Part shown: piece after piece, positions 1 to 6,952 of the stretch
How positions within the stretch are numbered: position 1 is the first letter of the stretch
How the letters are laid out: every line of letters starts with the position of its first letter
Origin: an uncultured Clostridia bacterium
Lineage (GTDB): Bacteria > Bacillota > Clostridia > Oscillospirales > Acutalibacteraceae
Assembly (NCBI GenBank): GCA_946497265.1
Contig: CAMMKL010000080.1
Location: 1-8,802 of the forward strand
Length of the DNA: 8,802 nt
Direction: 5' to 3'
The notes under the pieces: model-generated
What the model was told of the DNA's origin: nothing
What the model saw: the letters and a program-made list of their open reading frames with translations, nothing else
Databases searched by the model: none
Translations under genes and position numbers: made by a program

Positions 1-1
1 A

Positions 2-736
2 ATTACCTTTTTCTGTCCTTACAGGATTCTCTATTTCTCTGTAAGCTATTTAGACCAATATAGCTATACAAAAGTTAACCCGACCGTTTATATGAATCGC
101 TGGGCGCCGATTCCGGTTTATTCTAAGAAGAACGGGCCGGAAAAGAAAGTAGACGGAGAGATCATCGGCTATATCCAGATGAATCAATTTTATACGAGAT
201 ATCGTACTGGATACACCTATTTCGATCCCAACTATGAAGAAAATGATGGCTACCGGTGGATCTTGGACGGGGACTATGTCCATGCCGTAATCTTCACGGA
301 TGCGCAGGGCCGGCAAAGGTGGGGCTTTATCCAGGAAAATGATTTAGCGCCGGAGGATTATAACTATATTGATTCTTCCCTGCCCTTTCAAGAGCCGTTT
401 CACGAGTATAATTTTGACGGCGAAGAATATGTAAAGTCGCATAGGGTTGACGGCGCTGAACCTGATGATGATCCATTCTATATCTTTACGGTGAAAAAAC
501 CGGCCAAGTATTTTAATAGCGAGGGCAATTACCTTGGAACCCTGCAGCCGGGAACGTCCCTGCTCACTGATGGAAGTCGCGGCGGGTTAGAAATGGGCTG
601 GTGCATGTGGTTTGACAAGATGCGCCTGGAAGGCGAATTCGCCTATTATGATATCGATCAGCAAAAGCTCACCGGCGCCTATGTCGAACTTGGATATAAC
701 GACGGTTCCCTGGGAGAAAGCCGGACGATTTGGTAA
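2..736 (+). CDS. Protein of unknown function, possible SH3-like repeats (5' end outside window)
   Basis: I do not recognise this family. The frame is open from base 2 to a TAA at 734-736, giving at least 244 residues, so the true start probably lies before the window. The first in-window ATG, at 92, has no Shine-Dalgarno sequence, and the 30 codons before it read as plausible protein running into the same beta-rich segment. Two stretches resemble SH3-like folds by pattern: one begins around APIPVYSKKNG and ends near RWGFIQENDLAPE, and a second begins near PAKYFNSEGNYLGTLQPGTS and ends near GAYVELGYNDGS. The protein is acidic and rich in Tyr, Trp and Gly, as is common in extracellular or wall-associated proteins, but no signal peptide is visible because the N-terminus is missing. 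It converges on the lipoprotein pair across a 47-base gap. The SH3-like assignment is inference from pattern only. Confidence 0.7.
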   Translation: MTFFCPYRILYFSVSYLDQYSYTKVNPTVYMNRWAPIPVYSKKNGPEKKVDGEIIGYIQMNQFYTRYRTGYTYFDPNYEENDGYRWILDGDYVHAVIFTDAQGRQRWGFIQENDLAPEDYNYIDSSLPFQEPFHEYNFDGEEYVKSHRVDGAEPDDDPFYIFTVKKPAKYFNSEGNYLGTLQPGTSLLTDGSRGGLEMGWCMWFDKMRLEGEFAYYDIDQQKLTGAYVELGYNDGSLGESRTIW

Positions 737-747
737 TCTATTTTAAC

Positions 748-777
748 AGAACGCCTCCTCATACGAGGGGGCGTTCT
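748..777. terminator. Hairpin between convergent genes
   Basis: Arms 748-760 and 765-777 pair over 13 positions with a single G-T wobble, around the loop ATAC. The hairpin sits in the 47-base gap between two convergent genes, where a shared bidirectional terminator is expected. Neither side has a real T-tract: the plus side continues GGTTGATT and the minus side GTTAAAATAG. Termination may therefore be weak or factor-assisted. Confidence 0.5.
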
Positions 778-783
778 GGTTGA

Positions 784-1347
784 TTAAGGTATGTCGTTTT
801 CTTCGATTTCTTTCCAGCGTTCCCCGTCGGAACTGATGGCAACAAAGGTTGGTATACTGGGGACAGCTAAACCCATCTCATTTTCTCCCCACTTTGTAGC
901 AGATAAATAAATCCAGTCATCCGTTATTTTTCTTATGTGTTTTATATAAACTTCCCTTTCTGTCCCTAAAGAGAGGTCTGAGGGCATTAGGCAGACGGGT
1001 TCGGACGGCTCCTCCTGATCGATATGATCTATCAGAAATAGCCTATCATTTTTGATATAATAAATTTTATTCTGGTAACTCTTAATTCGAGGGAGTTCTC
1101 CCTGAGCGATTTGCGTGATAAATTGATAGGCGCCGTACTCTCCGATGCGATAAAGTCCATATTGTTGTAATTCGCTGTCGGGTTCTATTTGTCCAACGTA
1201 ATACTCCTCCGCGCCAACTATGGGATGCAGAATCTTATAAGACGGGGAGTCAGCCTCAGATGACTGCGGGGCCGTGTCCCACCATTTACAGCCCGTTAAC
1301 AGGATGCAAAGCCCCATACAGAGGATTACTAAGAATTTCCGTTTCAT
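784..1347 (-). CDS. Putative lipoprotein, downstream copy (A) of a tandem pair
   Basis: This encodes 187 residues of an unrecognised family. The N-terminus is a lipoprotein signal peptide: basic MKRK, a hydrophobic core, then lipobox LTGC with Cys20 as the predicted lipidation site. The mature protein should therefore be anchored to the outer face of the membrane. The mature part is rich in Tyr and acidic residues, with segments such as EYYVGQIEPDSELQQYGLYR and KITDDWIYLSA that suggest an all-beta domain. I chose the ATG at 1345-1347, eight bases after AGGAG. A GTG three codons earlier overlaps the Shine-Dalgarno sequence and is GTA in the neighbouring copy, so it is unlikely to be the start. 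It lies 41 bases downstream of copy B on the same strand and is probably cotranscribed with it. Residues 1-84 are identical to copy B; the two copies then differ. Function unknown. Confidence 0.85.
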   Translation of the reverse strand: MKRKFLVILCMGLCILLTGCKWWDTAPQSSEADSPSYKILHPIVGAEEYYVGQIEPDSELQQYGLYRIGEYGAYQFITQIAQGELPRIKSYQNKIYYIKNDRLFLIDHIDQEEPSEPVCLMPSDLSLGTEREVYIKHIRKITDDWIYLSATKWGENEMGLAVPSIPTFVAISSDGERWKEIEENDIP

Positions 1348-1942
1348 TTTGTCCACTCCTTTTGTGATGCTTTTTGTGCCGGTTTTTTTTATTCCTTCGG
1401 TATGTCGATTTCCTGGATTTCTTTCCAGCGTTCCCCGTCGGAGCTGATGGCAACAAAGGTTGGTATACTATTAACAGATAACCCGTACTCATTCACCCCC
1501 CTTTTTTTAGCAGACAGATAAATCCAGTCATCCGTTATTTCTTTTATGTGATTTAACTGAAAGTCCTTTTCCTCATTGTAAGTGCGGTCGGTGGGCGTGA
1601 GGGAAACGGGTTCGGACGGCTCCTCCTGATCGATATGATCTATCAGAAATAGCCTATTATATTTGATAAAATAAATTTTATCCTGATAGCTCGCGATTAT
1701 AGGGATCTCCCCCTGAGCGATCTGCGTGATAAATTGATAGGCGCCGTACTCTCCGATGCGATAAAGTCCATATTGTTGTAATTCGCTGTCGGGTTCTATT
1801 TGTCCAACGTAATACTCCTCCGCGCCAACTATGGGATGCAGAATCTTATAAGACGGGGAGTCAGCCTCAGATGACTGCGGGGCCGTGTCCCACCATTTAC
1901 AGCCCGTTAACAGGATGCAAAGCCCCATACAGAGGATTACTA
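1112..1942 (-). repeat. Tandem duplication, two units about 611 bases apart
   Basis: Bases 1112-1331 and 1723-1942 are identical over 220 bases, read directly. Similarity continues across the start codon and Shine-Dalgarno sequence into about 25 bases of 5' flank (shared AGCATCA...GGAG...GACAAAATG). On the other side it decays through the 3' half of each gene and then recovers near the stop codon. The span given runs from the first base of the identical block in copy A to the last in copy B. Confidence 0.9.
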
Positions 1943-1958
1943 GGAATTTCCGTTTCAT
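1389..1958 (-). CDS. Putative lipoprotein, upstream copy (B) of a tandem pair
   Basis: This encodes 189 residues, starting at the ATG at 1956-1958 eight bases after AGGAG. The signal peptide and lipobox LTGC (Cys20) are the same as in copy A, so it should also be a membrane-anchored surface lipoprotein. Residues 1-84 match copy A exactly. Scattered changes follow between 85 and 99, then strong divergence around residues 118-137, and the ends become similar again (IPTFVAISSDGERWKEI). Copy B ends in two extra residues, Lys-Glu. It is first of the pair in the direction of transcription, and no convincing promoter is visible in the 120 bases upstream. I do not recognise the family. The pair could have partly redundant roles, or bind related partners through the divergent part, but that is inference. 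Confidence 0.85.
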   Translation of the reverse strand: MKRKFLVILCMGLCILLTGCKWWDTAPQSSEADSPSYKILHPIVGAEEYYVGQIEPDSELQQYGLYRIGEYGAYQFITQIAQGEIPIIASYQDKIYFIKYNRLFLIDHIDQEEPSEPVSLTPTDRTYNEEKDFQLNHIKEITDDWIYLSAKKRGVNEYGLSVNSIPTFVAISSDGERWKEIQEIDIPKE

Positions 1959-1965
1959 TTTGTCT

Positions 1966-2079
1966 ACTCCTTCTGATGCTTATGTGTGGTATCTTTCATT
2001 ACCACTTGAGTTGAAAAAATTTCTTAACAGTAATCAAACTTACGAATGGCTGGAAGGATTACATGCTAATCCTAATTAA
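1966..2079 (+). pseudogene. Possible 3' remnant of a plus-strand gene
   Basis: A plus-strand frame ending in TAA at 2077-2079 reads as a plausible protein tail, with segments YLSLPLELKKFLNSNQ and YEWLEGLHANPN. Upstream the same frame runs backwards through the 5' end of lipoprotein copy B, where it makes no sense, and there is no start or Shine-Dalgarno sequence. It may be the tail of a gene cut off by the event that placed or duplicated the lipoprotein genes. The family is not recognised, and it could be a chance open frame in AT-rich DNA. Confidence 0.2.
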
Positions 2080-2384
2080 AACCTGTTATTATTTCTCTTT
2101 ATTAACTAAAACCCAAATAAATTCTATTCTTTGCTGATTTGCATTTATTCTATGTGAATTTTAACAGTTTATAATCAAAACCGCAAGAACGATTTGCCGT
2201 CAGGATATCGCTTTCATGCTGTTTTTTGCCTGTTCCCGCGATTTTCCTTCTTTTTTTTACAGATTGGTTTTTATAGTCTGATCCAGAATAAACGTTATCA
2301 TTTTCCTTCCGAAAGCGGAGCAGGTACGACGCCTATACCCAAACCCGTCAGCCAAAAAAATTTGGCTAACATTTTGTGAAAGCA
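2080..2384. other. AT-rich stretch without a supportable gene
   Basis: About 300 bases rich in A and T, including a run of T near 2250. A 61-codon plus-strand frame at 2194-2379 has no Shine-Dalgarno sequence, and its translation is low-complexity Phe/Leu from T-runs, so I do not call it. The only structure I see is a small perfect hairpin at 2350-2367 (arms AGCCAAA and TTTGGCT, loop AAAA), just upstream of the metal-operon promoter. It has no strong T-tract. No inverted terminal repeats or transposase were found. Confidence 0.5.
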
Positions 2385-2413
2385 TTGACAAGGCAGAAAG
2401 GCAAGACTATAAT
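2385..2413 (+). promoter_or_regulatory. Consensus sigma-A promoter of the metal-resistance operon
   Basis: TTGACA at 2385-2390 and TATAAT at 2408-2413 are both exact consensus hexamers, separated by exactly 17 bases. Transcription should start near 2420, at the edge of the palindromic operator. Such a strong promoter needs tight repression, which fits an ArsR-type repressor encoded as the first gene. Confidence 0.92.
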
Positions 2414-2422
2414 ATAATCAAC

Positions 2423-2442
2423 ATATGAACAATTGCTCATAT
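2423..2442. promoter_or_regulatory. ArsR/SmtB-type operator palindrome
   Basis: ATATGAACAATTGCTCATAT is a 20-base palindrome with one mismatched pair (A against C, seventh from each end). It matches the general ATATGAACA...TGTTCATAT form known for ArsR/SmtB-family operators. It covers the likely transcription start and precedes the repressor's ribosome-binding site (AGGAGG at 2449-2454). A bound repressor would block RNA polymerase, so the operon is probably autorepressed by the protein encoded at 2462. Confidence 0.88.
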
Positions 2443-2461
2443 ATTAAAAGGAGGAGACAAC

Positions 2462-2845
2462 ATGGCCCTTCAAAAAGATAACCTGCCAAACGAAGACTTA
2501 TGTGAAGTAGCTTGCGTGCATCCTGATGCGGTAAAGAGCGCCGCCGAGCAAATGCCGGATCTGGATACCCTGTTTTCCCTAGCAGAACTATTTAAAATGT
2601 TCGGCGACACCACCCGCATCCGCATTATGTGCGCCCTGTTTGAGCGGGAATTGTGCGTTTGTGATATTGCGGAACTGTTGGGGATGGGGCAATCCGCTAT
2701 CTCCCACCAGCTTCGCCTTCTGCGCACCGCCAGCCTGGTTCGTGTGCGCAGGGAGGGGAAATCCTCCTACTATTCTCTGGACGACGAGCATGTGCGCCTG
2801 ATTTTTGAGATGGGCCTTAACCACATACAGGAAGGAAGGAATTAG
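2462..2845 (+). CDS. cadC: CadC-like ArsR/SmtB-family metal-sensing repressor
   Basis: This 127-residue winged-helix repressor should leave its operator when it binds Cd, Pb or Zn. Known CadC proteins use a Cys4 sensor site (Cys7, Cys11, Cys58, Cys60) and a second site in the last helix (Asp101, His103, His114, Glu117). All eight are present here with the same spacing: Cys14 and Cys18 in DLCEVAC, Cys65 and Cys67 in ELCVCD, and Asp108, His110, His121 and Glu124. The recognition helix lies around SAISHQLRLLR (residues 78-88), and the wing around VRREGKSSYYSL (94-106). The ATG follows AGGAGG by seven bases. The stop codon is one base before the ATPase start, so the two are translated as a unit. 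A CadC role is strongly supported; which metal acts in the cell is not decided by sequence, and CadC-type sensors respond to several soft metals. Confidence 0.93.
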   Translation: MALQKDNLPNEDLCEVACVHPDAVKSAAEQMPDLDTLFSLAELFKMFGDTTRIRIMCALFERELCVCDIAELLGMGQSAISHQLRLLRTASLVRVRREGKSSYYSLDDEHVRLIFEMGLNHIQEGRN

Positions 2846-2846
2846 T

Positions 2847-4943
2847 ATGTCTGCTTATAAATACCACATCAGCGGGCTGGACTGCGCCAACTGCGCCGCA
2901 AAAGTCGAACGGGCGATCGCCGGTATGGATGCAGTAGGAGAAGCGCATATCGATTTTGTCAATAAAACACTCACCTTAAAAACCGACCATTCCATTGAGG
3001 ATCTCCTTCCCCATGTTAAAAACACCATCGACCGGGTGGAGGATGGTATCCAACTAATTCCCGCAGAAGAAAGGAAGGCCGCCGAGCGAGCGGAAAAAAA
3101 GGAAGAAAAGAGGGAACGCGTTGAACTTATCATCTCCCTGGCTTTCCTGCTGCTTGGAGTTGCCGCTTCCCTTTTAGCCTTCCCTCTTTATCTGGAAATC
3201 ATCTTTTACGGCCTTTCGGCTGCCGTTGCCGGGTACCGGGTGTGTATCAGCGGCTTAAAATCCATCTTCCGGCTGCGTTTTGACGAAAACGCGCTGATGA
3301 CCATCGCGGTTATTGCCGCTTTCTTTCTGGGAGATTATTTCGAGGCCGCCATGGTCGCCCTGCTGTTCCACATTGGCGAAATGCTGGAAGACCGCGCGGT
3401 GAACAAATCCCGGCACAGCATAGAAGAATTGGCTGAAATACGGCCGGATACCGCGTGGGTTCTGCACGACCACGGCGAGCACAAGGTGGACGCCCGGTCG
3501 GTAACGGTTGGTTCGGTGATTTCAGTGCATCCCTTTGAGCGCGTCCCGCTGGACGGCGTAGTGCTTTCGGGGAATTCCACCCTGGACGCCTCCGCCTTAA
3601 CCGGGGAAAGCCTTCCCATGGAGGCCTCCGCCGGTACCGAAGTCCCCTCCGGCATGATGAACGGCGAGGCCGCCCTAACCGTTAAAGTTACCAAAGCCTA
3701 TTCCGATTCCGCCGCCACCCGCATCATTGATATGGTGGAATCCGCAGCGGCTCAAAAGGGCAATGCAGAACGGGCCATTACCCGCTTTGCCCGCATCTAT
3801 ACCCCCATCGTCATGGCTCTGGCTATATTGCTTGCTTTCCTGCCGCCGCTCATTGGCATGGGCGAGTTTTCCACCTGGATTTCCCGCGCGCTGGTCTTCC
3901 TGGTGGCTTCCTGCCCCTGCGCCCTGGTCATTTCGGTGCCGCTCGGCTTTTATTCCGGTATCGGCGCGGCCTCCAAAATCGGCGTTTTGGTAAAAGGCGG
4001 GCGTTATTTGGAAGCTCTCAGCAAAGTGGATGCCGTTGTATTTGATAAGACGGGTACCCTCACCAGCGGCAAGCTTTCCGTTTCAAAGATCACTACGGTA
4101 AACGGATACTCCCAAGATGATTTTCTCCCCCTTGCCGCTGCCGCAGAACAGTATTCCGAACATCCTGTGGCGCGCGCCATCAAAGAAGCGGCCGCCGGTC
4201 TGGAGCTCCCCAAACTAACCGGATTTACCGAACTGGCCGGCCTTGGCGTACGCGCGCTGCATGGAACCGATGAAATCCTCTGCGGACGCAACCGCCTGTT
4301 CGTAGAACGCGGAATTTCCCTATCCGGTTTACCGGAAGCGTCGGTTTACCTTTCTGTGAACGGCAAAGCCATTGGCGCAGCGCAAATTGCCGACGCACCT
4401 CGCAAGGAAGCTCCCGCCGCCATCCACGCCCTGCGCAATTTGGGTGTCAAGCGTCTGGTCATGCTTACCGGCGACGCGGAAAAACCCGCCGCCGAGATCG
4501 CGCGGCAGTGCGGCCTTACCGAATACCACGCCGGCCTGATGCCGGAAGATAAGGTACGCCTGATGCAGGAAATCCGGCAAAAATCCGGCGTGACCGCTTT
4601 TGTGGGCGACGGCATCAACGACGCTCCCGTCCTTGCTTCGGCCGACTGCGGCATCGCGATGGGGCTGGGTACCGATGCGGCGATTGAATCGGCCGACATC
4701 GTGCTCACCACCGACAGCCCCGCCCGCCTGCCCGACGCCATCTCACTGTTCCGCCGCACCATGAGGATTGTACGGTTTAACATTGCCTTTGCGCTTACCG
4801 TCAAGGCCGCAGTCTTGATACTGGCCGCTTTCGGCTACGCCCCCATGTGGAGCGCTGTTTTCGCGGACGTGGGCGTTTCCCTCATCGCCGTGCTGAATTC
4901 CGCCCGGATCTTGAAAGGGAAGAAGCAGGAAATCGCTGGGTGA
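2847..4943 (+). CDS. cadA: Cd/Zn/Pb-exporting P1B-2 type ATPase (CadA/ZntA family)
   Basis: This 698-residue membrane pump exports soft divalent metals at the cost of ATP. Domains in order are: one N-terminal heavy-metal-associated domain with CxxC (Cys13, Cys16), a charged Lys/Glu linker (about 74-93), two leading membrane helices (about 94-133), a second helix pair (148-180), the actuator domain with TGES (252-255), helices around 316-375 with the metal-binding CPC (356-358), the phosphorylation loop DKTGT (Asp400), the His-Pro motif (439-440), GDGIND (587-592), and two final helices. Lys653 and Asp674 in the last pair have the same 21-residue spacing as Lys693 and Asp714 of E. coli ZntA, which mark the Zn/Cd/Pb subgroup rather than Cu. 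I chose the ATG at 2847, seven bases after GGAAGG; an open frame reaches 2805 but overlaps cadC without need. All catalytic residues are intact. cadA and zntA are both apt names; cadA is used because of the CadC partner. Confidence 0.95.
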   Translation: MSAYKYHISGLDCANCAAKVERAIAGMDAVGEAHIDFVNKTLTLKTDHSIEDLLPHVKNTIDRVEDGIQLIPAEERKAAERAEKKEEKRERVELIISLAFLLLGVAASLLAFPLYLEIIFYGLSAAVAGYRVCISGLKSIFRLRFDENALMTIAVIAAFFLGDYFEAAMVALLFHIGEMLEDRAVNKSRHSIEELAEIRPDTAWVLHDHGEHKVDARSVTVGSVISVHPFERVPLDGVVLSGNSTLDASALTGESLPMEASAGTEVPSGMMNGEAALTVKVTKAYSDSAATRIIDMVESAAAQKGNAERAITRFARIYTPIVMALAILLAFLPPLIGMGEFSTWISRALVFLVASCPCALVISVPLGFYSGIGAASKIGVLVKGGRYLEALSKVDAVVFDKTGTLTSGKLSVSKITTVNGYSQDDFLPLAAAAEQYSEHPVARAIKEAAAGLELPKLTGFTELAGLGVRALHGTDEILCGRNRLFVERGISLSGLPEASVYLSVNGKAIGAAQIADAPRKEAPAAIHALRNLGVKRLVMLTGDAEKPAAEIARQCGLTEYHAGLMPEDKVRLMQEIRQKSGVTAFVGDGINDAPVLASADCGIAMGLGTDAAIESADIVLTTDSPARLPDAISLFRRTMRIVRFNIAFALTVKAAVLILAAFGYAPMWSAVFADVGVSLIAVLNSARILKGKKQEIAG

Positions 4944-4980
4944 GCAAACGTTCCATAACTGCAATACCGTGACGGCAACA

Positions 4981-5027
4981 AACCGCAAGCTTTCCGCATT
5001 CGGGCGCTTGCGGTTCTTTTTCTTTTC
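4981..5027 (+). terminator. Intrinsic terminator of the metal operon
   Basis: Arms 4981-4990 (AACCGCAAGC) and 5006-5015 (GCTTGCGGTT) form a perfect 10-base-pair stem around a 15-base loop. The T-rich tail CTTTTTCTTTTC follows. It lies 37 bases after the ATPase stop codon. On the minus strand the tail is not T-rich, so it works in the plus direction only. Confidence 0.88.
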
Positions 5028-5242
5028 AGCAAAATGCCTTTGTACAGCCCCTTCTTTGTCCGACAGTAGACGATGCAGCAGACGAAAAAATCCAGCAAAA
5101 AAATCACCAAATTCGGCACAAAGGTCAAAAAGTTTTCTCCTTGCCATTTTCCGTTTACAGTGCTATCCTATTGTTATCAAAAGTGGACATCCTCAACGGT
5201 TCGGCTTTCCTCGCTATTTTTTACCTTTTATAAGGAATTTGC

Positions 5243-5271
5243 TTGACCCACTCCTAACGAACTATTATAAT
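5243..5271 (+). promoter_or_regulatory. Sigma-A promoter of the ilv operon
   Basis: TTGACC at 5243-5248 and TATAAT at 5266-5271 are separated by 17 bases. The expected transcription start is near 5278, leaving a leader of only about 40 bases before ilvB, which carries a strong AAGGAGG at 5301-5307. The 215 bases between the preceding terminator and this promoter hold no gene, riboswitch or clear operator that I can see. Confidence 0.85.
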
Positions 5272-5318
5272 GAAAGATAAATATACTTTTTAGACTTTGA
5301 AAGGAGGAGGATCCATTT

Positions 5319-6938
5319 ATGATAAATGGTGCGCAAATCATGGTAAAATGCCTGGAAAACGAGGGCGTATCGGTCGTATTCGGCTATCCCGGCGCAACGA
5401 TCTGCCCGTTCTATGACGCGCTGATGGATTCCTCTATTCGCCATATCCTGGTCCGTCAGGAGCAGAACGCAGCCCACGCCGCCAGCGGATATACCCGTTC
5501 CTGCGGCAAGCCGGGCGTATGCATCGCCACTTCCGGCCCCGGCGCTACCAATCTGATCACCGGCCTTGCAACGGCTTATATGGATTCAATCCCGTTGATT
5601 GCCATCACCGGGCAAGTGCGCAGCGACCTGTTGGGCCGCGATGTTTTCCAAGAGGCCGACATCACCGGTTCCTGCGAACCGTTTACCAAGCACAGCTATC
5701 TGGTCAAAAACACCGCGGATCTGCCCCGTGTTTTTAAAGAAGCGTTTCACATCGCCACCACCGGACGGCCCGGCCCGGTACTCATTGACATCCCGATTGA
5801 CATCCAGCAACACGAGCTTCCGGATTTTACCTATCCGGAAAAGGCCGAGATCATCGGCTACAAACCGCGTACTCAGGGTCATCCCCTACAGATCAAAAAA
5901 GCGCTTGAATTAATCAGCCATTCCGAACGGCCCGTTATCTGCGCGGGCGGCGGCGTGCTTTCTTCCGGCGGCAAGCGCGAGCTGGTCGCCTTTGCCGAAG
6001 CCACCGGCATCCCCGTGGTTTCCACCATGATGGGAATCGGCGTCATGCCGTCTGAGCACCCGCTTTATCTGGGGATGCTTGGCTCCCACGGCCTAAAGGC
6101 CGCCAACCGTGCCATTCATGAAGCCGACCTTCTGATCCTTTGCGGAGCGCGCGTCGGGGATCGCGCGGTCGCTTCTCCCAACCAAATTACCGAAAAAGCC
6201 AAGGTTATCCATATCGACATCGACCCCGCAGAGATCGGTAAAAACATGACGGTACACATCCCCATTGTGGGAAATATCCATTTGGTTTTAAAAAGCTTCA
6301 ATGAAAAGATTCATTATCACGTAAGCGATCAGTGGACCGCTACCGTACAGGAATGGAAGGAAACGCTCCGTTCGGTTCCCCCTGTTTTTGAGGGATATGT
6401 GGAGCCGCGATCCTTCATCCGGGAGCTTTCCAGCCTTCTGCCGTCCAAATCCATCTATGTGGCCGACGTAGGACAAAACCAGATCTGGAGCGCCAACAAT
6501 TTTCGCACCACAGCGGGGCGGTTTTTGACCACTGGAGGCATGGGCACGATGGGGTATTCCATTCCTGCGGCCCTGGGAGCAAAACTGGCGCGTCCCACAC
6601 GCCCCGTACTGGCCGTATGCGGCGACGGTTCCTTCCAGATGAGCATGAACGAGCTGGGCACCATCGCGCAAAACCATATCGGTGTGAAGATCATCGTCAT
6701 GCGCAACGTCCGGCTGGGCATGGTGCGCGAGCTGCAGGACAACCTGTATCAAGGTCGCCATAGTGCCACCATTCTGGACGAAACGCTTGATTTTCAAAAG
6801 ATTGCCGAAGCGTATGGGATTCCTTCTCAAATGGTTTCCAACAACGAGGACGCTATAAAAGCTGCCAAAACCATGCTGGAGACGGACGGCGCTTATCTGC
6901 TGATCTGCAACGTAAGCCCCGACACCCCGTCCATATAA
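5319..6938 (+). CDS. ilvB: Acetolactate synthase large (catalytic) subunit
   Basis: This enzyme condenses two pyruvates to 2-acetolactate (for Val/Leu), or pyruvate with 2-oxobutyrate (for Ile), using thiamine diphosphate, Mg and FAD. The 539 residues show the usual three domains: N-terminal pyrimidine-binding (1 to about 165) with catalytic Glu48 in LVRQEQNAAHAASGY, central FAD-linked (about 190-330), and C-terminal diphosphate-binding (about 365-530) with GDGS at 435-438 and metal-binding Asn463. Length is at the short end for the family (typically 550-600). The ilvN/ilvH and ilvC neighbours argue for the biosynthetic enzyme rather than the catabolic AlsS. Oddities are Gln47 where His is usual before the catalytic Glu, and Leu472 in GMVRELQ where most enzymes have Trp. 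The next ribosome-binding site overlaps its stop codon, consistent with coupled production of the two subunits. Confidence 0.94.
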   Translation: MINGAQIMVKCLENEGVSVVFGYPGATICPFYDALMDSSIRHILVRQEQNAAHAASGYTRSCGKPGVCIATSGPGATNLITGLATAYMDSIPLIAITGQVRSDLLGRDVFQEADITGSCEPFTKHSYLVKNTADLPRVFKEAFHIATTGRPGPVLIDIPIDIQQHELPDFTYPEKAEIIGYKPRTQGHPLQIKKALELISHSERPVICAGGGVLSSGGKRELVAFAEATGIPVVSTMMGIGVMPSEHPLYLGMLGSHGLKAANRAIHEADLLILCGARVGDRAVASPNQITEKAKVIHIDIDPAEIGKNMTVHIPIVGNIHLVLKSFNEKIHYHVSDQWTATVQEWKETLRSVPPVFEGYVEPRSFIRELSSLLPSKSIYVADVGQNQIWSANNFRTTAGRFLTTGGMGTMGYSIPAALGAKLARPTRPVLAVCGDGSFQMSMNELGTIAQNHIGVKIIVMRNVRLGMVRELQDNLYQGRHSATILDETLDFQKIAEAYGIPSQMVSNNEDAIKAAKTMLETDGAYLLICNVSPDTPSI

Positions 6939-6952
6939 AGGAGGATGCCGTT

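Noticed and set aside
92..736. ATG at 92 as the start of the first gene
   Set aside because: No Shine-Dalgarno sequence precedes it, and the frame stays open with protein-like sequence back to base 2, so the start is more likely outside the window.
1348..1356. GTG start three codons upstream for lipoprotein copy A
   Set aside because: It overlaps the Shine-Dalgarno sequence and is GTA in the otherwise near-identical copy B; the shared ATG is correctly spaced.
2194..2379. 61-codon plus-strand frame in the AT-rich gap
   Set aside because: No ribosome-binding site, the translation is Phe-rich from T-runs, and it includes the small hairpin ahead of the metal promoter.
2805..2846. Upstream start giving the ATPase 14 extra residues
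   Set aside because: It would overlap cadC, has no ribosome-binding site, and the HMA domain starts properly at the ATG at 2847.
4835..5147. Minus-strand small ORFs across the end of the ATPase gene, including one with a hydrophobic helix and a TTG start after AGGAG
   Set aside because: They run through the intrinsic terminator and into the antisense of a well-supported gene. The hydrophobic stretch is explained by A-runs on the plus strand. A conserved homologue would change this view.
4969..5280. 103-codon plus-strand frame between the ATPase gene and ilvB
   Set aside because: It spans the terminator and nearly the whole ilv promoter, has no ribosome-binding site, and its sequence is low complexity.
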